From Streptomyces asoensis (GTDB taxonomy: Bacteria > Actinomycetota > Actinomycetes > Streptomycetales > Streptomycetaceae), in assembly GCF_016860545.1 (NCBI RefSeq), contig NZ_BNEB01000002.1, positions 186,001-250,000 on the forward strand: a stretch of DNA of 64,000 nt, given 5' to 3'. Every line of letters begins with the position of its first letter. Within the stretch, counting starts at the first letter, position 1. Positions 16,324 to 25,158 of this stretch are shown piece by piece. A program made the translations under genes and the position numbers. The notes beneath the pieces are model-generated. The model did not search any database, was not told the origin of the DNA, and saw only the letters and a list, made by a program, of their open reading frames with translations.

Positions 16324-18368
16324 TACGCGGTCCTCCTCGAAGTCCCCTGCACATCCCTGACCAGCCCGGCGATGGAGTCCGCCCGCAGTTCCTCCAGCGT
16401 CACGGCCGTCCCTCCCAGTTCGCCCGCGAGCCGTCCCGCGAGCCCGAGGCGCACGGGCCCCGACTCGCAGTCGACGACCACCGACGCGATCCCCTCGGCG
16501 GCGAACAGCCGGGCCGCCCGCCCGGCGAGCGCGACCGGCTCGGGACCGCCGGTGGCCCGTCCGTCCGTCACGACGACGACCAGCGCCCGCCGGGCCGGGT
16601 CCCGCAGCCGCTCCACCCGCAGCACGTCGTGCGCCCTGAGCAGTCCCGCGGCGAGCGGCGTCCGCCCGCCGGTCGGCAGCGACTCCAGCCGGACGGCGGC
16701 CGCGTCCACCGACGAGGTGGGCGGCAGCGCGACGTCCGCGGACGTCCCCCGGAAGGTGACCAGCCCGACCTTGTCGCGCCGCTGGTAGGCGTCGAGCAGC
16801 AGCGACAGCACGGCGCCCTTCACCGCGCCCATCCGCTGCCGGGCCGCCATCGACCCCGACGCGTCCACGACGAACAGCACGAGGTTCCCCTCGCGCCCCT
16901 CCCGGGTCGCCTGGCGGAGATCGTCCCGGCGCACCACCAACCCGCGCCCGGTGCGGCCCCGCTCGCGCTGGTGCGGGGCGGCGGCCGTCACCGTGGCGGC
17001 CAGGTGCAGCTTGGTCAGCGTCCCCCGGGGCCGGCGCGCACCCGTCGTCCGCCCGTGCTCGGTCCGGGCCCGTGAGCGCCGGCCGGTGGCGCCCTCCCCG
17101 ATCCCGGGGACGCTCAGCACCTTCGTACGGAACGGCTCGGCGGCCGGGGCGGCGGACCGCTCCCCGGCACCGGACCCGCCCTCCTGCGGCGTGCCGTCCG
17201 CCGCGTTCCCGGGGCCTTCGGCGCCCTCGGCGCCCTCGCCGGGCTCGGACCGGGCGTCGTCCTCGCCCCGCGGCCCGTCGCCGTCGGAGCGCGGCGGCTC
17301 GCCGCCGTCCCCGCCGCCCGGCCCGTCGGGGTCGGGGTCGGGGTCCTCGTCGTCCTGGCCGCCGAACTGCTCCAGCGTCTCGTCGAGCTTGTCCTCGTCC
17401 AGCCCCGGCGCGTCGAAGGGGTTGCGGCGCCTGCGGTGCGGCAGCGCGAGCAGCGCCGCCTGCCGCACGTCCTCGGCGAGCACGTCGGTGCGCCCGGCCC
17501 ACGCGGCCAGCGCCACCGCGGTCCGCGCCATCACGATGTCGGCACGCATGCCGTCCACCTCGAAGGCGGCACAGGTCGCCGCGATCTGCCGCAGCGCGCC
17601 GTCGCCCAGCCGCACCGAGGGCAGCAGCTCGCGCGCGGCCACGATCCGCCGGCGCACGGCGCCCTCCTCGTCGGCCCACCGCGCGGCGAACGCGTCCGGG
17701 TCGTCGTCGTACGCGAGCCGCCGCCGTACGACCTCCACCCGCTGGTCGGGCTCGCGCGAGGCGGTCACCTCGACCGTCAGCCCGAACCGGTCGAGCAGCT
17801 GCGGCCGCAGCTCGCCCTCCTCGGGGTTCATCGTGCCCACGAGCAGGAACCGTGCGGCGTGCCGCACCGAGACGCCCTCGCGCTCCACGTACGAGGCGCC
17901 CATCGCGGCCGCGTCGAGCAGCAGGTCGACGAGGTGGTCGTGCAGCAGGTTGACCTCGTCGACGTAGAGGATCCCGCGGTGCGCGTCGGCGAGGAGCCCC
18001 GGCTCGAAGGCCTTCACGCCCTCGGCGAGCGCCCGTTCGATGTCGAGGGCGCCGACCAGCCGGTCCTCGGAGGCGCCGACGGGCAGTTCGACCATCCGGG
18101 CCGGCCGGGTCTCGAACGCCCCCGGCTCGTGCGGCCCGTCCGGGCAGGCGGGGTCGGGGGAGCCGGGGTCGCAGGAGAACCGGCAGCCGGTGACGACGTC
18201 CAGCGCCGGCATGAGCGCCGACAGGGCGCGCACGGCCGTGGACTTGGCGGTGCCCTTCTCCCCGCGGACCAGCACACCGCCCACCGCGGGAGAGACGGCG
18301 TTCAGCAGCAGCGCGAGCCGCAGGTCGTCCTGGCCGACGACGGCCGTGAACGGGAACGGGGTACTCAC
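16323..18368 (-). CDS. Magnesium/cobalt chelatase ATPase subunit (fused ChlI-ChlD type), partner of CobN
   Basis: A 681-residue protein with three parts. Residues 1 to about 340 form a ChlI-like AAA+ domain, with Walker A VRGEKGTAKST, Walker B ILYVDEVNLL and LLVGTMNPEEGELRPQLLDRFG. An acidic Pro/Gly/Asp/Glu-rich linker follows at about 345-440. The C-terminal von Willebrand A domain has the MIDAS motif DASGSM. It supplies ATP-driven motor and scaffold for CobN, replacing the separate CobS and CobT of proteobacteria. The GTG overlaps the cobN stop (GTGA). Confidence 0.92.
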   Translation of the reverse strand: MSTPFPFTAVVGQDDLRLALLLNAVSPAVGGVLVRGEKGTAKSTAVRALSALMPALDVVTGCRFSCDPGSPDPACPDGPHEPGAFETRPARMVELPVGASEDRLVGALDIERALAEGVKAFEPGLLADAHRGILYVDEVNLLHDHLVDLLLDAAAMGASYVEREGVSVRHAARFLLVGTMNPEEGELRPQLLDRFGLTVEVTASREPDQRVEVVRRRLAYDDDPDAFAARWADEEGAVRRRIVAARELLPSVRLGDGALRQIAATCAAFEVDGMRADIVMARTAVALAAWAGRTDVLAEDVRQAALLALPHRRRRNPFDAPGLDEDKLDETLEQFGGQDDEDPDPDPDGPGGGDGGEPPRSDGDGPRGEDDARSEPGEGAEGAEGPGNAADGTPQEGGSGAGERSAAPAAEPFRTKVLSVPGIGEGATGRRSRARTEHGRTTGARRPRGTLTKLHLAATVTAAAPHQRERGRTGRGLVVRRDDLRQATREGREGNLVLFVVDASGSMAARQRMGAVKGAVLSLLLDAYQRRDKVGLVTFRGTSADVALPPTSSVDAAAVRLESLPTGGRTPLAAGLLRAHDVLRVERLRDPARRALVVVVTDGRATGGPEPVALAGRAARLFAAEGIASVVVDCESGPVRLGLAGRLAGELGGTAVTLEELRADSIAGLVRDVQGTSRRTA

Positions 18369-21300
18369 TTCTCGTCGCCCTCCAAGTCGCCTTCGAGCTC
18401 CAGATAGGTGCCGCGCAGCCGCTCGATCGTGTCGGCGTCCGGCTCGGCCCACAGCCCGCGGTCGGCGGCTTCGAGGAGCCGCTCGGTGATGCCCCGCAGA
18501 GCCCACGGGTTGGACTTCTTCATGAAGTCCCGGTTCTCCGCGTCGAAGACGTACTCGGCACTGAGCTTCTCGTACATCCAGTCGTCGACGACGCCCGCGG
18601 TGGCGTCGTAGCCGAAGAGGTAGTCGACGGTCGCCGCCATCTCGAAGGCGCCCTTGTAGCCGTGCCGGCGCATCGCCGCCATCCAGCGCGGGTTGACCAC
18701 CCGGGCCCGGAAGACCCGGTGCGTCTCCTCGCCCAGCGTGCGGGTCCTGACCTGGTCCGGCGTCGCCGAATCGCCCACGTAGGCCTCGGGGTTGGCGCCC
18801 GTCAGATGCCGCACCATGGCGACCATGCCGCCGTGGTACTGGAAGTAGTCGTCGGCGTCGACGAGATCGTGCTCCCGCGTGTCCACGTTCTTCGCGGCGA
18901 CGGCGATCCGCCGGAACGCCGTCTCCATGTCCCCGCGCGCCGCCCGCCCGTCGAGTCCGCGCCCGTAGGCGTAACCGCCCCAGACGGCGTACACCTCGGC
19001 GAGGTCGGCGTCCGAACGCCAGTTGCGGGCGTCGATCAGCGGCAGCAGCCCGGCTCCGTAGGCCCCCGGCTTGGAGCCGAAGACCCGGGCCGTCGCGCGC
19101 CGCCGGTCGCCGTGCGCGGCGGCGTCCTCGTCCACGTGGGCCTTCACGAAGTTCCGGTCGGCGGGCTCGTCCAGCTCGGCCACCGCTCGCACCGCGTCGT
19201 CGATCAGCCCCACCACGTGCGGGAACGCGTCCCGGAAGAACCCGGAGATGCGCACCGTGACGTCGATGCGCGGCCTGCCCAGCTCGGCGAGCGGCACGAT
19301 CTCGAATCCCGTCACCCGGCGGGAGGCGTCGTCCCACACCGGACGGCAGCCCAGCAGCGCCAGGATCTCGGCGATGTCGTCGCCCTGGGTGCGCATCGCG
19401 GACGTGCCCCAGACCGTCAGGCCGACGGACTTGGGGTAGGCGCCGGTGTCCTGGAGGTACCGCTGCACGAGCGAGTCGGCGAGCGACTGCCCGACCTCCC
19501 AGCTCAGCCTGGACGGGATGGCCTTGGGGTCGACCGAGTAGAAGTTGCGCCCGGTCGGCAGCACGTTGACCAGACCGCGGGTCGGCGAGCCCGAGGGGCC
19601 GGCCGGGACGTAACCGCCGTCCAGGGCCTTGAGGATGTGCCCGATCTCGTCGGTGGTCCTCGCCAGCCGCGGCACGACCTCCGTGCACGCGAACTCCAGC
19701 ACCGCGACGGCGTCCGGGAGTTCGGTGCCGAGGACCTCACGGACGAGGGCCCGGCCGCCCGCCGGGTCCCAGCCGCGCTCCTCGGCGCCCTCCGCGATCC
19801 GCCGGCACAGCTGCTCCAGCAGGTCGACGGCGTCGGCACCGGTCCGGGCGGGGCCCCGGACGAGGTCCGTCAGCTCGACGGGCACCTTCACCGGCGCGCC
19901 CGGCTCGGCGAGCAGCTCCTTCTCGACCAGCCCGAAATGGGCGGCCAGCGCGGCCCGCAGCCCCGGCAGCGCGTTGGCCCGCCCGCCCCACACCTGTGAG
20001 GCGCGCAGCACGGCCAGCACGAGGTTCACCCGCGCCTCGCCGACCGGACCGCCGCCGAGGATGTGCAGCCCGTCCCTGATCTGCACGTCCTTGATCTCGC
20101 ACAGATAGCCGTCGATGTGCATGACGAACTCGTCGAAGGCGTCGTCGTCGGGCTGGTCGTCGACGTGCAGGTCGTGGTGGAGCTCCGCCGCCTTGACCAG
20201 CGTCCAGATCTGCGCGCGCACGGCCGGCGCCTTCGCCGGGTCCAGGTCGGAGACGAGCGCGTACTCGTCGAGGAGCTGCTCCAGCTTGGCCAGGTCGCCG
20301 TAGGTGTCGGCGCGCGCCATCGGCGGGACGAGGTGGTCGACGACGGTGGCGTGCCCGCGCCGCTTGGCCTGGGTGCCCTCCCCGGGGTCGTTGACGATGA
20401 AGGGGTAGACGAGCGGCAGGTCACCGAGGACGGCGTCCGGCGCGCACCCGCCGCTCAGCCCGAGGCCCTTGCCCGGCAGCCACTCCATCGTGCCGTGCTT
20501 GCCCATGTGCACGATCGCGTCGGCGCCGAAGGAGTTCTCCAGCCAGCGGTAGGCCGCCATGTAGTGGTGCGACGGCGGCATGTCGGGGTCGTGGTAGATC
20601 GCGATCGGGTTCTCGCCGAAGCCGCGCGGCGGCTGGATCATCACCACGACGTTCCCGAAACTCAGCGAGGCCAGCACGACGTCGTCCCCGTCGACGTACA
20701 GCGAGCCCGGCGGCTCGCCCCACGCCTCCAGCATCCCGTCCCGCAGCCGCGGGTCCAGCTTGTCGAACCACGCCCGGTAGTCGGCCAGCGGCACCCGCGC
20801 GGGCGCGGCGGCCAGCTGCTCCTCGGTCAGCCACTCGACGTCGTGGCCGCCGGCGTCGATCAGCCGGTGGATCAGCTCGTCACCGTTGTCGGGGTGTCCT
20901 TCGACGACGTACCCGGCGTCCCGCAGCGCGTCCAGGACCCGCACGGCCGAGGCGGGCGTGTCGAGACCGACCGCGTTGCCGACCCGCGAGTGCTTGGTCG
21001 GGTAGGCGGTGAAGACGAGCGCGAGTTTCTTCTCGGCGTTCGGCTTGTGCCGCAGCCGGGCGTGCCGCACGGCGATCCCGGCGACGCGGCCGGCCCGCTC
21101 GGGGTCGGCGATGTACACCGGGACGTCGTCCGGGCCCTGTTCCTTGAAGGAGAAGGGGACGGTGACGATCCGCCCGTCGAACTCCGGGATGGCGACCTGC
21201 ATCGCCGCGTCCATGGGGGACAGGGCCGCGTCGGACGCCTCCCAGGCGCTCTTCGACGAGGTGAGGCAGAGCCCTTGGAGCACGGGCACGTCGAGGTCGG

Positions 21301-22021
21301 CGAGCGCGCCGACGTCCCAGGCCTCCTCGTCGCCGCCCGCCGAGGCCTGCGAGGCGTGCGTGCCGCCGGCCGCGAGGACCGTGGCGACCAGGGTGTCGGC
21401 GCGTCCGAGGATCTCGTACAGCCCCGGGTCCGCGCCGCGCAGCGAACCGCAGTACACGGGAAGGGCGTTGGCGCCGTGCGCCTCCACCGCGTCGCACAGC
21501 GTGTCCACGAAGGCGGTGTTGCCGCTCAGTTCGTGCGCCCGGTAGAACAGCACCCCCACGGTCGGCCGCCCCTCGACGAGGGGACGCTCGCCGTGGACGC
21601 CGTACTCAGGCATCTTCCGCGGCTCGACGAACCCCTCGCCCGTCAGCAGCACGGTGTCGGAGAGGAAGCGCGCCAGCTCGGTCAGGTTGGCCGGGCCGCC
21701 CTCGACGAGATAGCGCAGCGCCTCCGCCACCACACCGGCGGGCACCGACGACTCGGCCATCAGCTCCGCGTCCGGCACGGCCTCGCCGCCCAGCAGCACG
21801 GTCGGCACCCCGGACGCCCGCAGCGCGGCGAGCCCGTCCTCCCAGGCCCGCTTGCCGCCGAGCAGCCGGACGACGGCGATGTCGGCGCCGTCGAGCAGCG
21901 CGGGGAGTTCCGCGGCGACGTCCACCCGGGTCGGGTTGCCGATCCGGTACGCGGCGCCGGAGGCGGCCCGGGCCGCCAGCAGGTCCGTGTCGGCGGTCGA
22001 CAACAACAACACTGTGCTCAT
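18365..22021 (-). CDS. cobN: Cobaltochelatase large subunit CobN
   Basis: The 1218-residue catalytic subunit of the aerobic cobalt chelatase, which inserts Co2+ into hydrogenobyrinic acid a,c-diamide. The family signature HMGKHGTMEWLPGKG is present around residue 505, with VFTAYPTKHSRVGNAVGLD and the C-terminal MVRHLTGANPEAYVGDS and RRHGYKGAFEMAATVDY. Length matches the family. Its ATG overlaps the cobQ stop (ATGA). Confidence 0.96.
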   Translation of the reverse strand: MSTVLLLSTADTDLLAARAASGAAYRIGNPTRVDVAAELPALLDGADIAVVRLLGGKRAWEDGLAALRASGVPTVLLGGEAVPDAELMAESSVPAGVVAEALRYLVEGGPANLTELARFLSDTVLLTGEGFVEPRKMPEYGVHGERPLVEGRPTVGVLFYRAHELSGNTAFVDTLCDAVEAHGANALPVYCGSLRGADPGLYEILGRADTLVATVLAAGGTHASQASAGGDEEAWDVGALADLDVPVLQGLCLTSSKSAWEASDAALSPMDAAMQVAIPEFDGRIVTVPFSFKEQGPDDVPVYIADPERAGRVAGIAVRHARLRHKPNAEKKLALVFTAYPTKHSRVGNAVGLDTPASAVRVLDALRDAGYVVEGHPDNGDELIHRLIDAGGHDVEWLTEEQLAAAPARVPLADYRAWFDKLDPRLRDGMLEAWGEPPGSLYVDGDDVVLASLSFGNVVVMIQPPRGFGENPIAIYHDPDMPPSHHYMAAYRWLENSFGADAIVHMGKHGTMEWLPGKGLGLSGGCAPDAVLGDLPLVYPFIVNDPGEGTQAKRRGHATVVDHLVPPMARADTYGDLAKLEQLLDEYALVSDLDPAKAPAVRAQIWTLVKAAELHHDLHVDDQPDDDAFDEFVMHIDGYLCEIKDVQIRDGLHILGGGPVGEARVNLVLAVLRASQVWGGRANALPGLRAALAAHFGLVEKELLAEPGAPVKVPVELTDLVRGPARTGADAVDLLEQLCRRIAEGAEERGWDPAGGRALVREVLGTELPDAVAVLEFACTEVVPRLARTTDEIGHILKALDGGYVPAGPSGSPTRGLVNVLPTGRNFYSVDPKAIPSRLSWEVGQSLADSLVQRYLQDTGAYPKSVGLTVWGTSAMRTQGDDIAEILALLGCRPVWDDASRRVTGFEIVPLAELGRPRIDVTVRISGFFRDAFPHVVGLIDDAVRAVAELDEPADRNFVKAHVDEDAAAHGDRRRATARVFGSKPGAYGAGLLPLIDARNWRSDADLAEVYAVWGGYAYGRGLDGRAARGDMETAFRRIAVAAKNVDTREHDLVDADDYFQYHGGMVAMVRHLTGANPEAYVGDSATPDQVRTRTLGEETHRVFRARVVNPRWMAAMRRHGYKGAFEMAATVDYLFGYDATAGVVDDWMYEKLSAEYVFDAENRDFMKKSNPWALRGITERLLEAADRGLWAEPDADTIERLRGTYLELEGDLEGDEK

Positions 22022-23550
22022 GCGGGCGCTCCCGGTGGAATGAAGGGCAGTCCTTGCGGCGCGCCCGACTCGATGAGCCGCCGGAGCGCGTCGGTGTCCG
22101 CGTGCTGTTCGATCAGGTCGCCGAGCCGGTCGAGCTGCTCCTCGCGCAGCGCGGCGAACGAGGTGTCGGCGGCTGGCACGAAACGGCGGCCCGCGGCGGC
22201 CGCCACCTCGCGCAGGAAGGCCCGCCGGAAGCCGTCCGACTCCAGCGAGCCGTGCCAGTGCGTGCCCCAGGTCTGTCCGACCCGGCAGCCGTCGAGGGGA
22301 CGCCCCCCGCCGTCGGTGAGGAACGGCTCCCCGCCGGTCACGTCGGCGACCCCGTGATGGATCTCGTAGCCCTCGACCCGCTCGCCGAGGGCTTCCCCGA
22401 CGGGCCGGGTGAGGGTCTTCTCCCGGGCGAACCGCACCCGGACCGGAAGGACGCCGAGGCCCGCCACGTGCCCGAGCCGGCTCTCGACGTCGTCCTCGAT
22501 GTGCTCGCCGAGGAGCTGGAAGCCCCCGCAGACGCCGAGGACGGGCCGCTGCGCGGCCGCCCTGCGCACGATGGCGTCGGCCAGCCCCCGCTCGCGCAGC
22601 CACTGGAGGGCGCGCACGGTGCCCCGGGTCCCCGGGATCACCACCAGGTCGGCGTCGGCCAGTTCCTCCGGCCGGTCCACGAACCGCACGACGACGCCGG
22701 GTTCGGCGGCCAGTGCGTCCACGTCCGTGAAGTTCGACATGAGGGGGATCGCGCAGACGGCGACGCGCAGCACGTCCTCGCCGACGGGCGGGGCCGTGGA
22801 GGACTCCCGCACGGTCCCGCGCAGCGAGACCCTCAGGCCGTCCTCCTCGTCGATGCCGAGCCCGTGCCGGAACGGCAGCACACCGTACGTCCGGCGCCCG
22901 GTCAGCCCGTGGAGCATGTCCAGGCCCGGTTCCAGCAGGGAGACGTCCCCGCGGAACTTGTTGACGAGGAACCCGGCGACGAGTTCCTGGTCCTCGGGGG
23001 AGAGCAGGGCGACGGTGCCGAAGAAGGAGGCGAAGACACCCCCGCGGTCGATGTCCCCGACCACGAGCACGGGCAGCCGCGCGCCCCGCGCGATCCCCAT
23101 GTTCACGATGTCGGTCCGCCGCAGGTTGATCTCGGCCGGACTGCCCGCGCCCTCACAGATCACCGCGTCGTACGTGCCCCGCAGTTCGGCGAGGCAGTCG
23201 AGGACGGTTCCGAGGAGTTCGCGCTGCCGCCCCCCGTGGTACCCGCGGGCGCTCATCTCGCCGACCGGCTTGCCGAGCAGCACGACCTGACTGCTGCGCT
23301 CGCCGCCCGGCTTGAGGAGCACGGGGTTCATCAGCGCGGTCGGCTCCACCCGGCAGGCCTGCGCCTGCATGGCCTGGGCCCGGCCGATCTCCGCGCCCTC
23401 CCGGGTGACGAACGAGTTGAGCGACATGTTCTGCGCCTTGAAGGGCGCGACCTTCACCCCCTGCCGTACCAGCCACCGGCAGATCCCGGCGGTGACGACG
23501 CTCTTGCCGGCGTCGGAGGTGGTGCCGGCGACGAGGAGGCCCCCGTTCAT
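22018..23550 (-). CDS. cobQ: Cobyric acid synthase CobQ/CbiP
   Basis: A 510-residue amidotransferase that amidates carboxylates b, d, e and g of adenosyl-cobyrinic acid a,c-diamide. The N-terminal ATP-binding domain carries GTTSDAGKSVVTAG, VAPFKAQNMSLNSFVT and ICEGAGSPAEINL. The C-terminal glutaminase domain has VLGVCGGFQLLGE with the catalytic Cys, and YEIHHG and THWHGSLE complete the active site. The ATG overlaps the cbiB stop. Confidence 0.96.
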   Translation of the reverse strand: MNGGLLVAGTTSDAGKSVVTAGICRWLVRQGVKVAPFKAQNMSLNSFVTREGAEIGRAQAMQAQACRVEPTALMNPVLLKPGGERSSQVVLLGKPVGEMSARGYHGGRQRELLGTVLDCLAELRGTYDAVICEGAGSPAEINLRRTDIVNMGIARGARLPVLVVGDIDRGGVFASFFGTVALLSPEDQELVAGFLVNKFRGDVSLLEPGLDMLHGLTGRRTYGVLPFRHGLGIDEEDGLRVSLRGTVRESSTAPPVGEDVLRVAVCAIPLMSNFTDVDALAAEPGVVVRFVDRPEELADADLVVIPGTRGTVRALQWLRERGLADAIVRRAAAQRPVLGVCGGFQLLGEHIEDDVESRLGHVAGLGVLPVRVRFAREKTLTRPVGEALGERVEGYEIHHGVADVTGGEPFLTDGGGRPLDGCRVGQTWGTHWHGSLESDGFRRAFLREVAAAAGRRFVPAADTSFAALREEQLDRLGDLIEQHADTDALRRLIESGAPQGLPFIPPGAPA

Positions 23551-24530
23551 GACGTACGTCCCTTCGTGCGGCCGGTGGCGGCGAAACGCGTGGCGGCGAC
23601 GTGTGCGGCGGTGCGCGCGGCGACGGTGACGCCGAGCGCGAGCAGGCCGACGCGGCGCGAGAGCCGTGCGGCGCGTTCGATGTCCCGGACGGCTACGGGC
23701 CGCCCGGCCGCCGCGTTGAGCACCGGCCGGTGCTCCACCCGCCCCGCGTACGACAGGGTCCCGCCCAGCCGCACCCCGAGGGCGCCCGCGAAGGACGCCT
23801 CCACGGGCCCGGCGTTGGGGCTCGGATGCCTGTGCGCGTCGGCGCGCCAGGCCCGCACCGCGCCCCGCGGTTCGTCGCCCGCGACGGCGGCGAGCGCGGC
23901 GGTCAGCCGCGCCCCCGGCCAGCCGGCGACGTCGTCGAGGCGGGCGGCGGCCCAGCCGTAGCGCAGGTATTTCGGCGACCGGTGTCCGACCATGGCGTCC
24001 AGGGTGTTGACGGCCCGGAACCCGAGCAGCCCCGGCACGCCCCCCGCGGCCCCCCACACCAGGGCGCCCACGACGGCGTCGGAGGTGTTCTCGGCGACGG
24101 ACTCCACGACCGCCCGGGCGATCCCGTCGGCGTCGAGCGCCTGCGGGTCGCGGCCGCACAGGTGGGGCAGCCGCTCGCGGGCGGTGTCGATGTCGCCGGC
24201 CTCCAGGGCGCGTCCGACGGCCCGCGCCTCGCGGACCAGTGAACTGCCCCCCACGACGGCCCAGGCGGCGGCGGCCACGAGCGCTACGGAGGCGGCGGGG
24301 GACCGGCGTACGGCCTTCTCGGCGGCGGCTCCCAGGCCCACGGCGGCACCGGCGCAGACGGCGGTGTGGAGGGCGCCCCATCCCCGGTGGTCCCGCCACA
24401 GCACCCGTTCCACGGCGCCGGCGGCCCGTCCGAACACGGCGACGGGGTGCCCGCGGCGCGGATCGCCGAGGAGCAGGTCGCCCAGGAGGCCGGTGGCGGC
24501 GCCGTACGCGTAGAGGCGATCGGCACGCAT
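23547..24530 (-). CDS. cbiB: Adenosylcobinamide-phosphate synthase CbiB/CobD
   Basis: A 327-residue inner-membrane protein that attaches the aminopropanol (phosphate) arm to cobyric acid. LLGDPRRGHPVAVFG near the N-terminus, VVESVAENTSDAVVGAL, RAVNTLDAMVGHRSP and the C-terminal HPSPNAGPVEASFAGALGVRLGG are family signatures. It is the first gene behind the cobalamin riboswitch. There is no obvious Shine-Dalgarno sequence; instead CGGC-TGA-GCCG forms a tiny hairpin touching the ATG, which could be part of riboswitch control. Confidence 0.93.
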   Translation of the reverse strand: MRADRLYAYGAATGLLGDLLLGDPRRGHPVAVFGRAAGAVERVLWRDHRGWGALHTAVCAGAAVGLGAAAEKAVRRSPAASVALVAAAAWAVVGGSSLVREARAVGRALEAGDIDTARERLPHLCGRDPQALDADGIARAVVESVAENTSDAVVGALVWGAAGGVPGLLGFRAVNTLDAMVGHRSPKYLRYGWAAARLDDVAGWPGARLTAALAAVAGDEPRGAVRAWRADAHRHPSPNAGPVEASFAGALGVRLGGTLSYAGRVEHRPVLNAAAGRPVAVRDIERAARLSRRVGLLALGVTVAARTAAHVAATRFAATGRTKGRTS

Positions 24531-24604
24531 CGGCTCAGCCGGCCGTGCGGTCGGACAGCGATCCGGTGCGGTACCTCGACGGCCGAGCAGGCATGGCGAT
24601 ATGT

Positions 24605-24795
24605 CCTCACTCAGGGTGTCCACGCCCTGGTTCGACGAGACCGGCGGCGAGAGTTCCTGGCTCCCGGGGGTTACTACCCCGGTGACAGTGGCGGGACCGC
24701 GCCGGATTCGCACCGGCTTCCTCTTCTGCCTCCGTACATGGCCCGGGAAGTCCACCACGGGCCCGGAAGGGCCGTCAACTTGCTGTTGACCTGCG
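24605..24795 (-). promoter_or_regulatory. Cobalamin riboswitch (adenosylcobalamin aptamer) leading cbiB-cobI operon
   Basis: Read on the minus strand, the leader holds the B12-aptamer core. GCCGGTGCGAATCCGGC at about 24701-24717 is the P3/P4 hairpin with its conserved loop. GCCACTG at 24686-24692 is the invariant B12-box heptamer. An AGCCAGGAACTCTC segment at about 24647-24660 matches the conserved 3' part. The aptamer limits are approximate. It lies 75 bp upstream of cbiB and should switch off translation or transcription of seven genes (cbiB to cobI) when B12 is plentiful. Confidence 0.92.
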
Positions 24796-24848
24796 AGAGG
24801 AGAGTGTGCAGAACCCCACACGGACCGGTCGGCGCCGGTCACGACGAC

Positions 24849-24886
24849 CGAGGGGTGCGGGACGGTGGTCCGTCCCGCACCCCTCG
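24849..24886. terminator. Perfect 16-bp hairpin, terminator of the pit operon
   Basis: Bases 24849-24864 are exactly complementary to 24871-24886, with a 6-base loop. The hairpin lies just after the stop of the small membrane protein gene (minus strand, ends 24903) and before the riboswitch leader, so it separates the two minus-strand transcripts. There is no U tract, as is usual in Streptomyces. Confidence 0.75.
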
Positions 24887-24902
24887 GGTGTCGGATGGTG
24901 CG

Positions 24903-25124
24903 TCAGGCGACGATCAGTGAGATCCCGTAGGCCACCGCCGCGGCGCAGGCCGCGAAGCAGGCGTACGCGCCGGTCACCGCGAGGGTGGCCGAGCCGCCTT
25001 CCGCCGCGGCCCGTTCCTGCCGCGACAGGCCCATGACGCCGAGGGTGAACAGGGCCACGAGGCCCACGGTGACCACGAGGCTGACGCCGAAGACGGAGCC
25101 CAGGGCTGCCCAGTCGATTGTCAT
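24903..25124 (-). CDS. Small membrane protein downstream of pit
   Basis: A 73-residue protein with two hydrophobic segments (about residues 11-32 and 47-70) joined by a short Arg/Glu-rich loop (GLSRQERAAAEGG). It lies 34 bp after the phosphate transporter gene on the same strand and before a strong terminator, so they form a two-gene operon. I recognise no named domain. The pairing with pit suggests an accessory or regulatory subunit of the transporter. That is inference from position only. Confidence 0.75.
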   Translation of the reverse strand: MTIDWAALGSVFGVSLVVTVGLVALFTLGVMGLSRQERAAAEGGSATLAVTGAYACFAACAAAVAYGISLIVA

Positions 25125-25158
25125 GCTGCTTCTCTTCCTTCGTACCGGGTGCGCGGGC

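Noticed and set aside
16323..19688. 1121-codon frame extending the chelatase ATPase upstream
   Set aside because: The extra part lies inside cobN in a wrong frame; ATPase conservation begins at STPFPFTAVVGQDD.
20063..22357. 764-codon open frame on the plus strand opposite cobN and cobQ
   Set aside because: It is a shadow of high-GC codon bias; the translation is rich in Arg, Gly, Val and His with no domain, while the minus strand encodes clear cobalamin enzymes.
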